Shown: one piece after another, positions 32,177 through 40,238 of the stretch
Numbering within the stretch: the first letter of the stretch is position 1
Layout of the letters: each line of letters starts with the position of its first letter
Assembly (NCBI GenBank): GCA_004017535.1
Contig: SAJS01000006.1
Span: 186,001-250,000 of the forward strand
Source: Mesorhizobium sp.
Lineage (GTDB): Bacteria > Pseudomonadota > Alphaproteobacteria > Rhizobiales > Rhizobiaceae
Direction: 5' to 3'
DNA length: 64,000 nt
Made by a program: the position numbers and the translations under genes
Notes under the pieces: model-generated
The model's input: the letters and a program-made list of their open reading frames with translations, nothing else
What the model was told of the DNA's origin: nothing
Databases searched by the model: none

Positions 32177-32206
32177 TTTTTTATTGACGCGTCAATCAAT
32201 AAAAAA
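32177..32206. promoter_or_regulatory. Likely BetI operator
   Basis: TTTTTTATTGA (32177-32187) and TCAATAAAAAA (32196-32206) form a perfect 11-bp inverted repeat. Inside lies the palindrome TTGACGCGTCAA (32184-32195). A second perfect palindrome, GATCAATTGATC, is at 32217-32228. The site is between betI and the divergent thiolase. The A/T-rich ATTGA...TCAAT arms resemble the known BetI box as I remember it. Confidence 0.65.
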
Positions 32207-32337
32207 TCGACACCGGGATCAATTGATCGTGTCGTTCTGGCCCATGGCGGAGGGCTAGAAAACGGTTCACTATTGAACAATATTGAATCACGTGCCGCCA
32301 AGGATCGTGCTAGGCTGCGGCGCAAATGGAGGTTGCC

Positions 32338-33504
32338 ATGACCGCATGCATCGTCGGCTGGGCGCATTCGCGCTTCGGCAAGCTCGAAGGCGAGACGCTG
32401 GAGGGCCTGATCACCAAGGTTGCCGTCGAGGCGCTCGACCATGCGGGAATCGGCCCCGACGACGTCGACGAGATCGTGCTCGGCCATTTCAACGCCGGCT
32501 TCTCGCCGCAGGATTTTACCGCGAGCCTCGTGCTGCAGGCCGACGACCGGCTCCGCTTCAAGCCGGCGACGCGGGTCGAGAATGCCTGCGCCACCGGCTC
32601 GGCGGCCGTCCGGCAAGGCATCCGCGCCATCGACGCCAACGCCGCCCGCATCGTGCTGGTGGTCGGTGCCGAGCAGATGACGACCACGCCCGGTCCCGAG
32701 ATCGGCAAGAACCTGCTCAAGGCATCCTACCTGCCGGAAGATGGCGACACCCCGGCCGGCTTTGCCGGCGTCTTCGGCAAGATCGCGCAGGCCTATTTCC
32801 AGCGCTATGGCGACCAGTCGGACGCGCTGGCCATGATCGCCGCTAAGAACCACAAGAATGGCGTCGACAATCCCTACGCCCAGATGCGCAAGGATTTCGG
32901 CTATGAGTTCTGCCGCCAGGAAAGCGAGAAGAACCCGTTTGTCGCCGGTCCGCTGAAGCGCACCGATTGCTCGCTGGTGTCGGACGGCGCCGCGGCGCTG
33001 GTGCTCACGGATACCGCGACGGCGCTGAGGATGCGCCGTGCCGTGACCTTCCGCGCCAACGAGCATGTCCAGGATTTCCTGCCGATGTCGAAGCGCGACA
33101 TCCTAGCCTTCGAGGGTTGCGAGCACGCCTGGAACCAGGCGCTGAAGAAGGCCGGCGTCACGCTCGACGACCTCTCCTTCGTCGAGACGCATGACTGCTT
33201 CACCATCGCCGAATTGATCGAATACGAAGCGATGGGTCTGGCCAAGCCCGGCGAGGGCGCCAGGCTGGTGCTGGACGGCACGACGGCCAAGGACGGCCGC
33301 CTGCCGGTCAATCCGTCCGGCGGCCTGAAGGCCAAGGGTCACCCGATCGGTGCCACCGGTGTGTCGATGCATGTGCTGACCGCGATGCAGTTGACCGGGG
33401 AGGCCGGCGGCATCCAGGTGCCGGGCGCGAAGCTCGGCGGCATCTTCAACATGGGTGGCGCCGCCGTCGCCAACTACGTTTCCATTCTCGATCGCATCAG
33501 GTAG
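32338..33504 (+). CDS. Thiolase (SCP2/acetyl-CoA acetyltransferase-like)
   Basis: This is a 388-residue thiolase-superfamily protein. The acylated Cys84 lies in ENACATGSAAV. The catalytic His lies in FVETHDCFTIAELIEYEAMG, of the SCP2-thiolase type, and the glycine loop is GGLKAKGHPIGATG. It lacks the second Cys pattern (CxGxGGG) of classical degradative thiolases, as in the SCP2-like branch, where the exact reaction is often unknown. ATG 32338 has GGAGG at 32328-32332. It is divergent from betI and may share that operator, though a link to choline metabolism is only positional. Confidence 0.85.
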   Translation: MTACIVGWAHSRFGKLEGETLEGLITKVAVEALDHAGIGPDDVDEIVLGHFNAGFSPQDFTASLVLQADDRLRFKPATRVENACATGSAAVRQGIRAIDANAARIVLVVGAEQMTTTPGPEIGKNLLKASYLPEDGDTPAGFAGVFGKIAQAYFQRYGDQSDALAMIAAKNHKNGVDNPYAQMRKDFGYEFCRQESEKNPFVAGPLKRTDCSLVSDGAAALVLTDTATALRMRRAVTFRANEHVQDFLPMSKRDILAFEGCEHAWNQALKKAGVTLDDLSFVETHDCFTIAELIEYEAMGLAKPGEGARLVLDGTTAKDGRLPVNPSGGLKAKGHPIGATGVSMHVLTAMQLTGEAGGIQVPGAKLGGIFNMGGAAVANYVSILDRIR

Positions 33505-33506
33505 AA

Positions 33507-33553
33507 GCTGCCCGCACTAAAAGCAGCGCCCTCTGGCGCGTGCGGGAGGCAGC
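33507..33553 (+). promoter_or_regulatory. Hairpin covering the asparaginase ribosome-binding site
   Basis: GCTGCCCGCAC (33507-33517) pairs with GTGCG (33540-33544) plus GGCAGC (33548-33553), leaving GGA as a bulge. An inner stem GCGCC/GGCGC (33526-33530/33535-33539) has a CTCT loop. The Shine-Dalgarno GGGAGG (33544-33549) lies in the stem directly before the ATG. The stem begins 2 bases after the thiolase stop, so a terminating ribosome could open it. Confidence 0.6.
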
Positions 33554-34555
33554 ATGTCCAATCCGGTTCTCGTCGAAGTCACGCGCGGCGCGGTGGTCGA
33601 AAGCAGGCACCGCGGTGCGGTTTCGGTCTTCGACGCCGACGGCAAGCCCGTCTGGGAGATCGGCGACACCGACCGTCCGGTTTTCCCGCGCTCCGCGGTG
33701 AAAGCCATCCAGGCATTGCCGCTGGTCGAATCGGGTGCTGCCGACGCCTATGGCTTCGGCAACCGCGAACTGGCGCTGGCCTGCGCCTCGCATTCGGGCG
33801 AACCCGCCCATGTCGAACTGGCACGGGAGATGCTCGCCAAGGCCGGTCTCGATAAGACCGCGCTCGAATGCGGCGCGCACTGGCCCAACCATGAAGCGAC
33901 CCTAGCGCTCGCCCGCGCCGGCGACGTGCCGAGCGCCTTGCACAACAACTGCTCCGGCAAGCATGCCGGTTTCCTCTGCACCTGCGTGCATTCGGGCATA
34001 GCCCATCAGGGCTACGTCAAGGAGGGACACGCGCAGCAGGAGATGGTGCGCGACGCCATGCAAGCCGTCACCGGCGCTGCCCACAACGCCGAGAACAGCG
34101 CCATCGACGGCTGCTCGATCCCGACCTATGCCGTGCCGTTGAAGAATTTTGCGCAGGGCTTTGCCCGCATGGCGACGGGCAGGGGCTTTTCGCCCGAGCG
34201 CGCCAAGGCGGCGAAGCGTCTGCTTTCGGCCTGCATGGCCGAGCCGTTCCTGGTCGCCGGCACCGGCAAGGCCGATGTCGCGCTGATGCAGGCGGCACCG
34301 GGCCGCATCTTCGTCAAGACCGGCGCCGAAGGCGTCTATTGCGCGGCCTTGCCCGAGCTCGGTCTGGGCATTGCGCTCAAATGCGACGACGGTGCCGGCA
34401 GAGGGGCGGAGGTGATGATCGCCGCGGTGCTGGCGAAGCTGTTGCGCGCCGATGAGGCGGTAGCGGCAAGGCTAACCGAACTCTCGCATCCCGCAGTCGA
34501 AAGCCGCATCGGCGCCAAGGTCGGCTTGCTGCGGCCGACGGCGGCGCTCAATTAG
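33554..34555 (+). CDS. L-asparaginase, Rhizobium etli type (asparaginase II family)
   Basis: This 333-residue enzyme belongs to the serine-beta-lactamase-like asparaginase family defined by the R. etli enzymes. It is unrelated to E. coli AnsA/AnsB. The Ser47-x-x-Lys50 dyad is in RSAVKAIQ. The metal/active-site Cys133 and Lys136 are in NNCSGKHAG, and Cys187 is in DGCSIPTY; these match the catalytic positions reported for ReAV. It hydrolyses asparagine to aspartate and ammonia in the cytoplasm. It follows the thiolase by 49 bases containing a hairpin that can hide its ribosome-binding site. Confidence 0.9.
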   Translation: MSNPVLVEVTRGAVVESRHRGAVSVFDADGKPVWEIGDTDRPVFPRSAVKAIQALPLVESGAADAYGFGNRELALACASHSGEPAHVELAREMLAKAGLDKTALECGAHWPNHEATLALARAGDVPSALHNNCSGKHAGFLCTCVHSGIAHQGYVKEGHAQQEMVRDAMQAVTGAAHNAENSAIDGCSIPTYAVPLKNFAQGFARMATGRGFSPERAKAAKRLLSACMAEPFLVAGTGKADVALMQAAPGRIFVKTGAEGVYCAALPELGLGIALKCDDGAGRGAEVMIAAVLAKLLRADEAVAARLTELSHPAVESRIGAKVGLLRPTAALN

Positions 34556-34657
34556 CGCGCGGACTTTGCGGGCGCGCATCCGCCGTGCGGGTGAACCCAA
34601 TACAGAAAATTATGTGCTAGCTTCCTCTCCATCAAAAACGAGACGGCGGTGCTGATC

Positions 34658-35470
34658 ATGCTGGAAGCGGACAAGGTGTTTGCCGGGTCGATCCCGGAAA
34701 ATTACGATCGCCATATGGTGCCGCTGATTTTCGAGGCCTATGCCGCCGAGACGGCGCGCCGGGCGGCTTCCTTCTCGCCAGCCGCCGTTTTGGAGACAGC
34801 CGCGGGCACCGGGGCCGTCACCCGCGCTTTGGCGCCAAACCTCTCTCCCGATGCCAGCTACACCGTGACCGACCTCAATCAGCCGATGCTCGATTATGCG
34901 GCGTCGCGCCAGGGGCCGGACAGCCGCATTACCTGGCGCCAGGCGGATGCCTTGAACCTGCCCTTCGACGACGCTGCCTTCGACCTCGTCTGCTGTCAGT
35001 TCGGCGCTATGTTCTTTCCCGATCGCGCCGCCGCCTATCGCGAGGCAAAGCGCGTCCTGAAGCCTGGCGGGCATTTCCTGTTCAGCGTGTGGGATCGCAT
35101 CGAGGAGAATATCTTCGCCGACGACGTGACGAATGCTCTGGCCAGGATCTTTCCGCACGATCCGCCGCGTTTCCTGGCGCGCACGCCGCATGGCTATCAC
35201 GACAAGGACCTCATCCGTAGCGATCTGGCCGCCGCCGGATTTTCGGACGTGGTGATCGACACTAGCGCCGAGCAGAGCCGCGCATCCTCGCCGCGCGTTC
35301 CCGCCGTCGCCTATTGTCAGGGGACCCTGCTTCGCAATGAGATCGAGGCGAGGGAGGCGGGGAGCTTGGCGTCCGCCACCGACTATGCGGAAGCCGCGAT
35401 CGCCGACAGACATGGCCGCGGCGCGGTTGCCGCCAAGATCCAGGCGCACATTATCGTGGCCGCGGCCTAG
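34658..35470 (+). CDS. Class I SAM-dependent methyltransferase
   Basis: This 270-residue protein has the Rossmann methyltransferase motifs. Motif I is VLETAAGTGAVTRAL (about residues 44-58), motif II has the acidic YTVTDLNQPML, and motif IV is PFDDAAFDLVCCQFGAMFFPD with a following LKPGGHFLFSVWD. It resembles the Methyltransf_11/UbiE group, but the substrate cannot be told. ATG 34658 is preferred over the earlier Met at 34649. Its TAG stop shares the tetramer CTAG with the stop of the convergent Tat protein. Confidence 0.85.
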   Translation: MLEADKVFAGSIPENYDRHMVPLIFEAYAAETARRAASFSPAAVLETAAGTGAVTRALAPNLSPDASYTVTDLNQPMLDYAASRQGPDSRITWRQADALNLPFDDAAFDLVCCQFGAMFFPDRAAAYREAKRVLKPGGHFLFSVWDRIEENIFADDVTNALARIFPHDPPRFLARTPHGYHDKDLIRSDLAAAGFSDVVIDTSAEQSRASSPRVPAVAYCQGTLLRNEIEAREAGSLASATDYAEAAIADRHGRGAVAAKIQAHIIVAAA

Positions 35471-36843
35471 CTCACCTTGTTGCGCTCGACGGTGAGATGC
35501 GCGTAGCCGGTATCGCTTGCCTTCGCGAGGTCCCCGGTCACCGGATCGGCCCAGCGCTGGCCGATGATGGCGCCATTCTGCGCGCCGTCGATGACATTGT
35601 CCGAGATGACGGCCGTGCCGGACCCTTCGACGACCGAAACGACGATGCCGGTGCCGGCCTTACGGATGATGTTTCCGCTCGCCACGACATTGCGCAGATA
35701 CGGCCCCCAGCCGAGCTGCATTCCATAGAGCGGCGCGTTCTCGACGACATTGCCGGAAACCGTCGTGTCGGCCTCGGCGCTGATGCCGACGCCGAAGCCG
35801 GGCGGATCGGCGGTGTAGGGGCCAACCGTCGTCAGGTTGCGCACGATGTTGTTCGAGCAGACCGCCATGCGGCCGCCTTCGTTGAAATTGACGATCGAGA
35901 TGCCGTTGGCGGCGCCGTCGACGAGATTGTTGCTGAGGATCGCGCCTTCGAAGGAGAATTCCGAATAGATCCCGGTCTCGCCCGAGCGCGAGCAGGTGTT
36001 GCCGGAGATCTGCAGATTGCTGGCGCTGTTGGCGCGGATCGCGGTGAAGGCGCAGTCAGAGACGACGTTGCCGGAGATGATGACGTTGCCGGCGCGGAAG
36101 GCGTTGATGCCGTTGCCGTTCTGGCCCGTGCCGCCGTTGCGCGCGCCGATACGCTGGACGCGGTTGCCGCTGACGATGGTGCCGTCTTCCGCCGCCTGCC
36201 AGCGATGCACCAGGATGCCGCCATTGGCGCAGTCCGAAACCGAGTTGCCGGAAATCTCAAGTCCGCCGGCCTCGACCGAATAGATGCCGGCATCCGCGGC
36301 TCCGGAAATATCGCAGCGGCCGATGCGGCCGACAGCGTGCTCCAGCGCCAGCCCGTTCTTGCCGCTGCCGGTCGCCTGGCAATTGTCGATGACCAAATGG
36401 GCGACGCGGCGCAGGTCGAGCAGCCCTTGCGTATAGTCGGCCAGCCAGCGGTTGGCGCCGTCGAAGACGAGGCCAGTCAGCTCGATATGCTCGGCCTGCT
36501 CGGCCATCATCAGATGGCCGTTGCCGCCATAGACGATGCGCGTCGCGCCCGGCACACCCGACAGGCGCACGCGGGCAGGCAGCTTGAGGTTCGAGACGAG
36601 ATAGGTGCCGGGCGGCAGGAACACCGGCTGGTCGCGGTCGCTGGCCTCGGCCAGCATCCTGGCGAAAACTTTGCTCTGGTCGTCCACCGCGCCCGGCTGC
36701 ACGCCGATCTCGGTGGCGTCGATCGAGCCGCGCATCGCCGCCATCTCGATGCCGGGCAGCGACTTCGCCGATGCCTTGCCGGCAAAGACGCCGGCGGCGG
36801 CGAAGCCGGCAGCCTGGGCAAGCAGCGTTCGTCTGTTCAACAT
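35467..36843 (-). CDS. Tat-exported right-handed beta-helix protein (TIGR03808-like)
   Basis: The 458-residue protein starts MLNRRTLLAQAAGFAAAGVF, a twin-arginine signal with a cut near KASA. Following a pectate-lyase-like entry (residues about 45-130), many repeats of about 22 residues carry SGN.V.....GI-type rungs (for example ISGNSVSDCANGGILV, ISGNVVSDCAFTAIRA, VSGNVVENAPLYGMQL). These are the rungs of a parallel beta-helix. I recall this as a Rhizobiales family of Tat-translocated repeat proteins of unknown function. A carbohydrate-binding or lyase role is possible but no catalytic set is evident. ATG 36843 is chosen because it begins the signal peptide. Confidence 0.82.
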   Translation of the reverse strand: MLNRRTLLAQAAGFAAAGVFAGKASAKSLPGIEMAAMRGSIDATEIGVQPGAVDDQSKVFARMLAEASDRDQPVFLPPGTYLVSNLKLPARVRLSGVPGATRIVYGGNGHLMMAEQAEHIELTGLVFDGANRWLADYTQGLLDLRRVAHLVIDNCQATGSGKNGLALEHAVGRIGRCDISGAADAGIYSVEAGGLEISGNSVSDCANGGILVHRWQAAEDGTIVSGNRVQRIGARNGGTGQNGNGINAFRAGNVIISGNVVSDCAFTAIRANSASNLQISGNTCSRSGETGIYSEFSFEGAILSNNLVDGAANGISIVNFNEGGRMAVCSNNIVRNLTTVGPYTADPPGFGVGISAEADTTVSGNVVENAPLYGMQLGWGPYLRNVVASGNIIRKAGTGIVVSVVEGSGTAVISDNVIDGAQNGAIIGQRWADPVTGDLAKASDTGYAHLTVERNKVS

Positions 36844-36949
36844 CGGCACAGGTCCTGGCGTTTCGCCCTGTCTGTCGCAGGAATCGTGCCAGGGTGGGCC
36901 TGCCGGCAAACCGCTTGTGCAGTCGCCTCGCCAAGCCTAAGTTCATTGC

Positions 36950-37432
36950 ATGAGCAGAGCTTTCACCCGCGAAGAAGACAGCGAAAACGCCATTGCCGGC
37001 GTCGGCGAACGTCCAGTCAGCACGCACCGCAATCTGGTGACGGAGCGCGGCCTGGCGATGATCGAGGACAATCTCGCCGACCTGCGTGATATGCTCGCCA
37101 AGGCCGAACGCAAGGGCGACCGCGAGCGCATCGCGGTGGTTTCGCGCGACCTGCGCTACTGGACGGCACGGCGCGAGAATGCCGAGCTTTCCGTGCCTGA
37201 GCCGGGCAGCGACGTGGTGCGCTTCGGCATGGGCGTCACGCTGGAAGGCGACGACGGCAAGAAGGTGCACTGGCGCATCGTCGGCGAGGACGAGGCCGAC
37301 CCGTCGAAGGGCACGATTTCCCATGTCTCGCCGATGGCCGTAGCGCTGTTCGGCAAGAAGGTCGGCGATGTGGCCGCGGTGAACGGCAAGGAATGGGAAA
37401 TCGTCAAGCTCTCGGACAAGGCCGAGAACTAG
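36950..37432 (+). CDS. GreA/GreB-family transcription elongation factor-like protein
   Basis: This 160-residue protein has an N-terminal helical hairpin-like region (residues about 25-80, acidic/basic, LVTERGLAMIEDNLADLRDM). Its C-terminal FKBP-like Gre domain contains VRFGMGVTLEGDDGKKVHWRI and ISHVSPMAVALFGKKVGD. The C-terminal domain matches the S/G-P-[IM]-A-x-A-L-x-G-K core of Gre factors. The coiled-coil is short and its tip acidic pair is not obvious. It may therefore bind RNA polymerase without restoring cleavage, like Rnk or Gfh-type proteins. It shares the stop tetramer CTAG with the convergent doc gene. Confidence 0.85.
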   Translation: MSRAFTREEDSENAIAGVGERPVSTHRNLVTERGLAMIEDNLADLRDMLAKAERKGDRERIAVVSRDLRYWTARRENAELSVPEPGSDVVRFGMGVTLEGDDGKKVHWRIVGEDEADPSKGTISHVSPMAVALFGKKVGDVAAVNGKEWEIVKLSDKAEN

Positions 37433-37815
37433 TCTTCCAGCTTGACGGTATGGTCGCGGAAAAATGCCGCGGCGCCAGCCTCATCGATTTCGCCCGCGGC
37501 GACCATCATCACCAACTGGATGACATCCTGCTGCTCGGCTTCGACGCTTAATCCGTTGAAGTAGAGAAACAGGTCAGCTGCGGCAAAAGCCGTGCGCTTG
37601 TTGCCATCGACAAACGGATGGTTCTTCGCGATGCCGAAGAGGTGGGCGGCAGCAAGTTCGCAAAGATCAGGCTGACCATACGCTTCTTTCTGTTTGGGGC
37701 GGGCGAGGGCAGATTCCAGCATACCCTCGTCGCGTATACCTGGGGCGCCGCCGTGGAGTCGCAACTGCTCGGCGTGCATCGCCTCCACGAATTCCCGCGA
37801 ATGATGCTCGGTCAT
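37429..37815 (-). CDS. doc: Doc-type (death-on-curing, Fic fold) toxin
   Basis: This 128-residue protein has the Doc/Fic active-site motif HPFVDGNKRTAF at residues 66-77. Doc phosphorylates elongation factor Tu in the P1 phage system and so stops translation. The protein is full length, with an intact motif. It overlaps the upstream antitoxin gene by 4 bases (ATGA). The partner is an AbrB-like protein rather than Phd. Its stop overlaps that of the convergent Gre-like gene. Confidence 0.93.
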   Translation of the reverse strand: MTEHHSREFVEAMHAEQLRLHGGAPGIRDEGMLESALARPKQKEAYGQPDLCELAAAHLFGIAKNHPFVDGNKRTAFAAADLFLYFNGLSVEAEQQDVIQLVMMVAAGEIDEAGAAAFFRDHTVKLED

Positions 37816-38042
37816 TTGGCGAGCGCGCGGTAGGCAACCTCGTATTTCTTCATTCGCTCGCGTGCGATCTTCATCTTGCGCTCGAACTCTTCGGCAGAGT
37901 CTTCCAAGCGGCGCAAGCGAAGCTCTTGGCCCTCCTGAACGACGACCACGTTGTCGCCCGCCTTCAGGTTCAAGCGATCGAGAAGCTCTTTCGGCAAAAT
38001 CAGACCCTCAGAGTTGCCAATCTTGCGAATGGTGGTGTTCAT
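37812..38042 (-). CDS. AbrB/MazE-type antitoxin of the Doc module
   Basis: This 76-residue protein has an N-terminal swapped-hairpin AbrB domain: TTIRKIGNSEGLILPKELLD, then LKAGDNVVVVQEGQELRLRR. A highly charged helical tail (EEFERKMKIARERMKKYE) should bind and block Doc. It would autoregulate at the direct repeats that overlap its promoter. The ATG is at 38042, after a predicted leader of about 20 bases. Confidence 0.9.
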   Translation of the reverse strand: MNTTIRKIGNSEGLILPKELLDRLNLKAGDNVVVVQEGQELRLRRLEDSAEEFERKMKIARERMKKYEVAYRALAK

Positions 38043-38056
38043 GACGGAGTTGTCCT

Positions 38057-38111
38057 GTTACAACACTAATTATAACGTCAAGCGCCGGATGTTGCAACAG
38101 TAATTATAACG
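38057..38111 (-). promoter_or_regulatory. Sigma70-type promoter with two direct operator repeats for the Doc/AbrB module
   Basis: On the minus strand TTGCAA (38097-38092), a 17-base spacer and TATAAT (38074-38069) make a near-consensus promoter. A 21-base direct repeat, GTTACAACACTAATTATAACG at 38057-38077 and GTTGCAACAGTAATTATAACG at 38091-38111 (19 of 21 identical), covers the -10 and -35 boxes. This is where a self-repressing antitoxin would bind. Confidence 0.7.
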
Positions 38112-38114
38112 GCG

Positions 38115-40238
38115 CTAACCCTCCGCCAGCAACCGATCCATCAGTCGGTTCGCCGCTTCCGGTATCACTGTTCCCGGCGGGAAGATCTCCGCAGCACCCG
38201 CCGCCAGCACCGCGTCATAGTCCTGCGGCGGGATGACGCCGCCGGCGACGATCAGCATGTCGGCATGGCCGAGCTTCTTCAGCGCTTCCTTGAGCTCGGG
38301 GATCAGCGTCAGATGCCCGGCGGCCAAGGAGGACGCGCCGATGATGTGGACGTCGTGCTGCACCGCAAGCTTCGCGATCTCGTCCGGCGTCTGGAACATC
38401 GGCCCGACGGTGACGTCGAAGCCCAGATCGGCAAAGGCGCTGGCGATCACCTTCTGGCCGCGGTCATGGCCGTCCTGGCCCATTTTGGCGACCAGGATGC
38501 GCGGCTTGCCGCCGGATTTCTTTTCGAACGCCTCGATCTTTTCCTGCAACCGGTCGAGCGCCGGATTGTCGCCGAGCGCATCGCGATAGACGCCTGAGAT
38601 CGTCTGGACCGCAGCCGTATGCCTGCCGAACACTTTTTCCAGCGCCAGCGAAATCTCGCCGACGGTCGCGTTGGCGCGCGCCGCGCGGATCGCGAATTCG
38701 AGCAGGTTCTCGCCGCTCTCGGCGGCACGCGTCAGCGCCGCCAGGGTGTTTTCCAGGGCCGCCACATCGCGGGTGCCTTTGAGCCGCTGCAGCTTCGCCA
38801 ATTGCCGGGCTTTCACCTCGGCATTGTCGATCTTCAAGACATCGACTTCGATATCCGTCTGCGGCCGGTGCGCGTTGACGCCGACCAGAATTTGCTCGCC
38901 GGAATCGATGCGCGCCTGGGTGCGGGCGGCCGCTTCCTCGATGCGCAGCTTCGGGATGCCCTTTTCGATCCCCGCTGCCATGCCGCCGAGGCCTTCTACC
39001 TCCTCGATATGGGAGAGCGCCCGCGCCGCAAGATCGTGCGTCAGTCGCTCGACATAGGCCGAGCCGCCCCACGGATCGATCATGCGCGTGGTGCCGGATT
39101 CCTTCTGCAGGATGAGCTGCGTGTTGCGGGCGATCCGCGCCGAATGGTCGGTCGGCAGCGCCATCGCCTCGTCGAAGGAATTGGTGTGCAGCGACTGGGT
39201 GTGCCCCTGCGTCGCGGCCATCGCCTCTATCATCGTGCGGGTGATGTTGTTGTAGGGGTCCTGCGCCGTCAGCGACCATCCGGAAGTCTGGCAATGGGTG
39301 CGCAGCGACAGCGAGCGCTCGTCCTTCGGCGAAAAGTTCTTCTGCATCAGGCTCGACCAGAGCAGCCGCGCGGCCCTGAGCTTGGCGACTTCCATGAAGA
39401 AGTTCATGCCGATCGCCCAGAAGAAGGAAAGGCGCGGCGCAAAGCGGTCTATGTCGAGCCCGGCGGCGACGCCGGCGCGCGCATATTCGATGCCGTCGGC
39501 GATCGTGTAGGCGAGTTCGAGGTCGGCGGTCGCGCCGGCTTCCTGCATGTGGTAGCCGGAGATCGAGATCGAGTTGAACTTCGGCATGTGCCTGGAGGTA
39601 TAGGCGAAAATGTCCGACACGATCCGCATCGAGGGCTTCGGCGGATAGATGTAGGTGTTGCGGACCATGAACTCCTTCAGGATGTCGTTCTGAATGGTTC
39701 CGGCGAGGTCCTTCTGCGCGACGCCCTGTTCTTCGGCCGCGACGATGTACAGCGCCATGATCGGCAGCACGGCGCCATTCATGGTCATCGACACGGTCAT
39801 CTCGTTGAGCGGAATGCCGTCGAACAGCTGCCGCATGTCGAGAATGGAATCGATCGCCACGCCCGCCATGCCGACATCGCCGGCGACGCGCGGATGGTCG
39901 CTGTCATAGCCGCGATGCGTGGCTAGGTCGAAGGCGACCGACAGGCCTTTCTGGCCAGCGGCGAGGTTGCGCCGGTAGAAGGCGTTGGATTCCTCGGCCG
40001 TCGAGAAGCCGGCATATTGCCGGATCGTCCAGGGCTGCTGGACATACATGGTGGGGTAGGGGCCGCGCACGAAGGGCGGCAGGCCCGGATAGGTGTCGAG
40101 ATTGGCGAGCCCCTTGAGGTCGCCTTGCGTGTAGAGGTGTTTCACGGCGATGCCTTCCGGCGTCATCCGCTGGCCCTTGATCTCGACTGGCGCGCGACGC
40201 GGCGCCGACCAGGCTATCTTGCTGAAATCCGGGATCAT
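38115..40238 (-). CDS. scpA: Methylmalonyl-CoA mutase, large (catalytic) subunit
   Basis: This 707-residue enzyme uses adenosylcobalamin to interconvert methylmalonyl-CoA and succinyl-CoA. The N-terminal barrel has [20 protein letters not shown] and [19 protein letters not shown]. The C-terminal B12 domain carries the base-off motif DGHDRG with His591, then GASSLAAGH and [11 protein letters not shown] start at ATG 40238, because the longer open frame upstream is an out-of-frame shadow of the small-subunit gene. It overlaps that gene by 4 bases. It is called bhbA in S. meliloti and serves propionate and polyhydroxybutyrate/odd-chain metabolism. Confidence 0.95.
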   Translation of the reverse strand: MIPDFSKIAWSAPRRAPVEIKGQRMTPEGIAVKHLYTQGDLKGLANLDTYPGLPPFVRGPYPTMYVQQPWTIRQYAGFSTAEESNAFYRRNLAAGQKGLSVAFDLATHRGYDSDHPRVAGDVGMAGVAIDSILDMRQLFDGIPLNEMTVSMTMNGAVLPIMALYIVAAEEQGVAQKDLAGTIQNDILKEFMVRNTYIYPPKPSMRIVSDIFAYTSRHMPKFNSISISGYHMQEAGATADLELAYTIADGIEYARAGVAAGLDIDRFAPRLSFFWAIGMNFFMEVAKLRAARLLWSSLMQKNFSPKDERSLSLRTHCQTSGWSLTAQDPYNNITRTMIEAMAATQGHTQSLHTNSFDEAMALPTDHSARIARNTQLILQKESGTTRMIDPWGGSAYVERLTHDLAARALSHIEEVEGLGGMAAGIEKGIPKLRIEEAAARTQARIDSGEQILVGVNAHRPQTDIEVDVLKIDNAEVKARQLAKLQRLKGTRDVAALENTLAALTRAAESGENLLEFAIRAARANATVGEISLALEKVFGRHTAAVQTISGVYRDALGDNPALDRLQEKIEAFEKKSGGKPRILVAKMGQDGHDRGQKVIASAFADLGFDVTVGPMFQTPDEIAKLAVQHDVHIIGASSLAAGHLTLIPELKEALKKLGHADMLIVAGGVIPPQDYDAVLAAGAAEIFPPGTVIPEAANRLMDRLLAEG

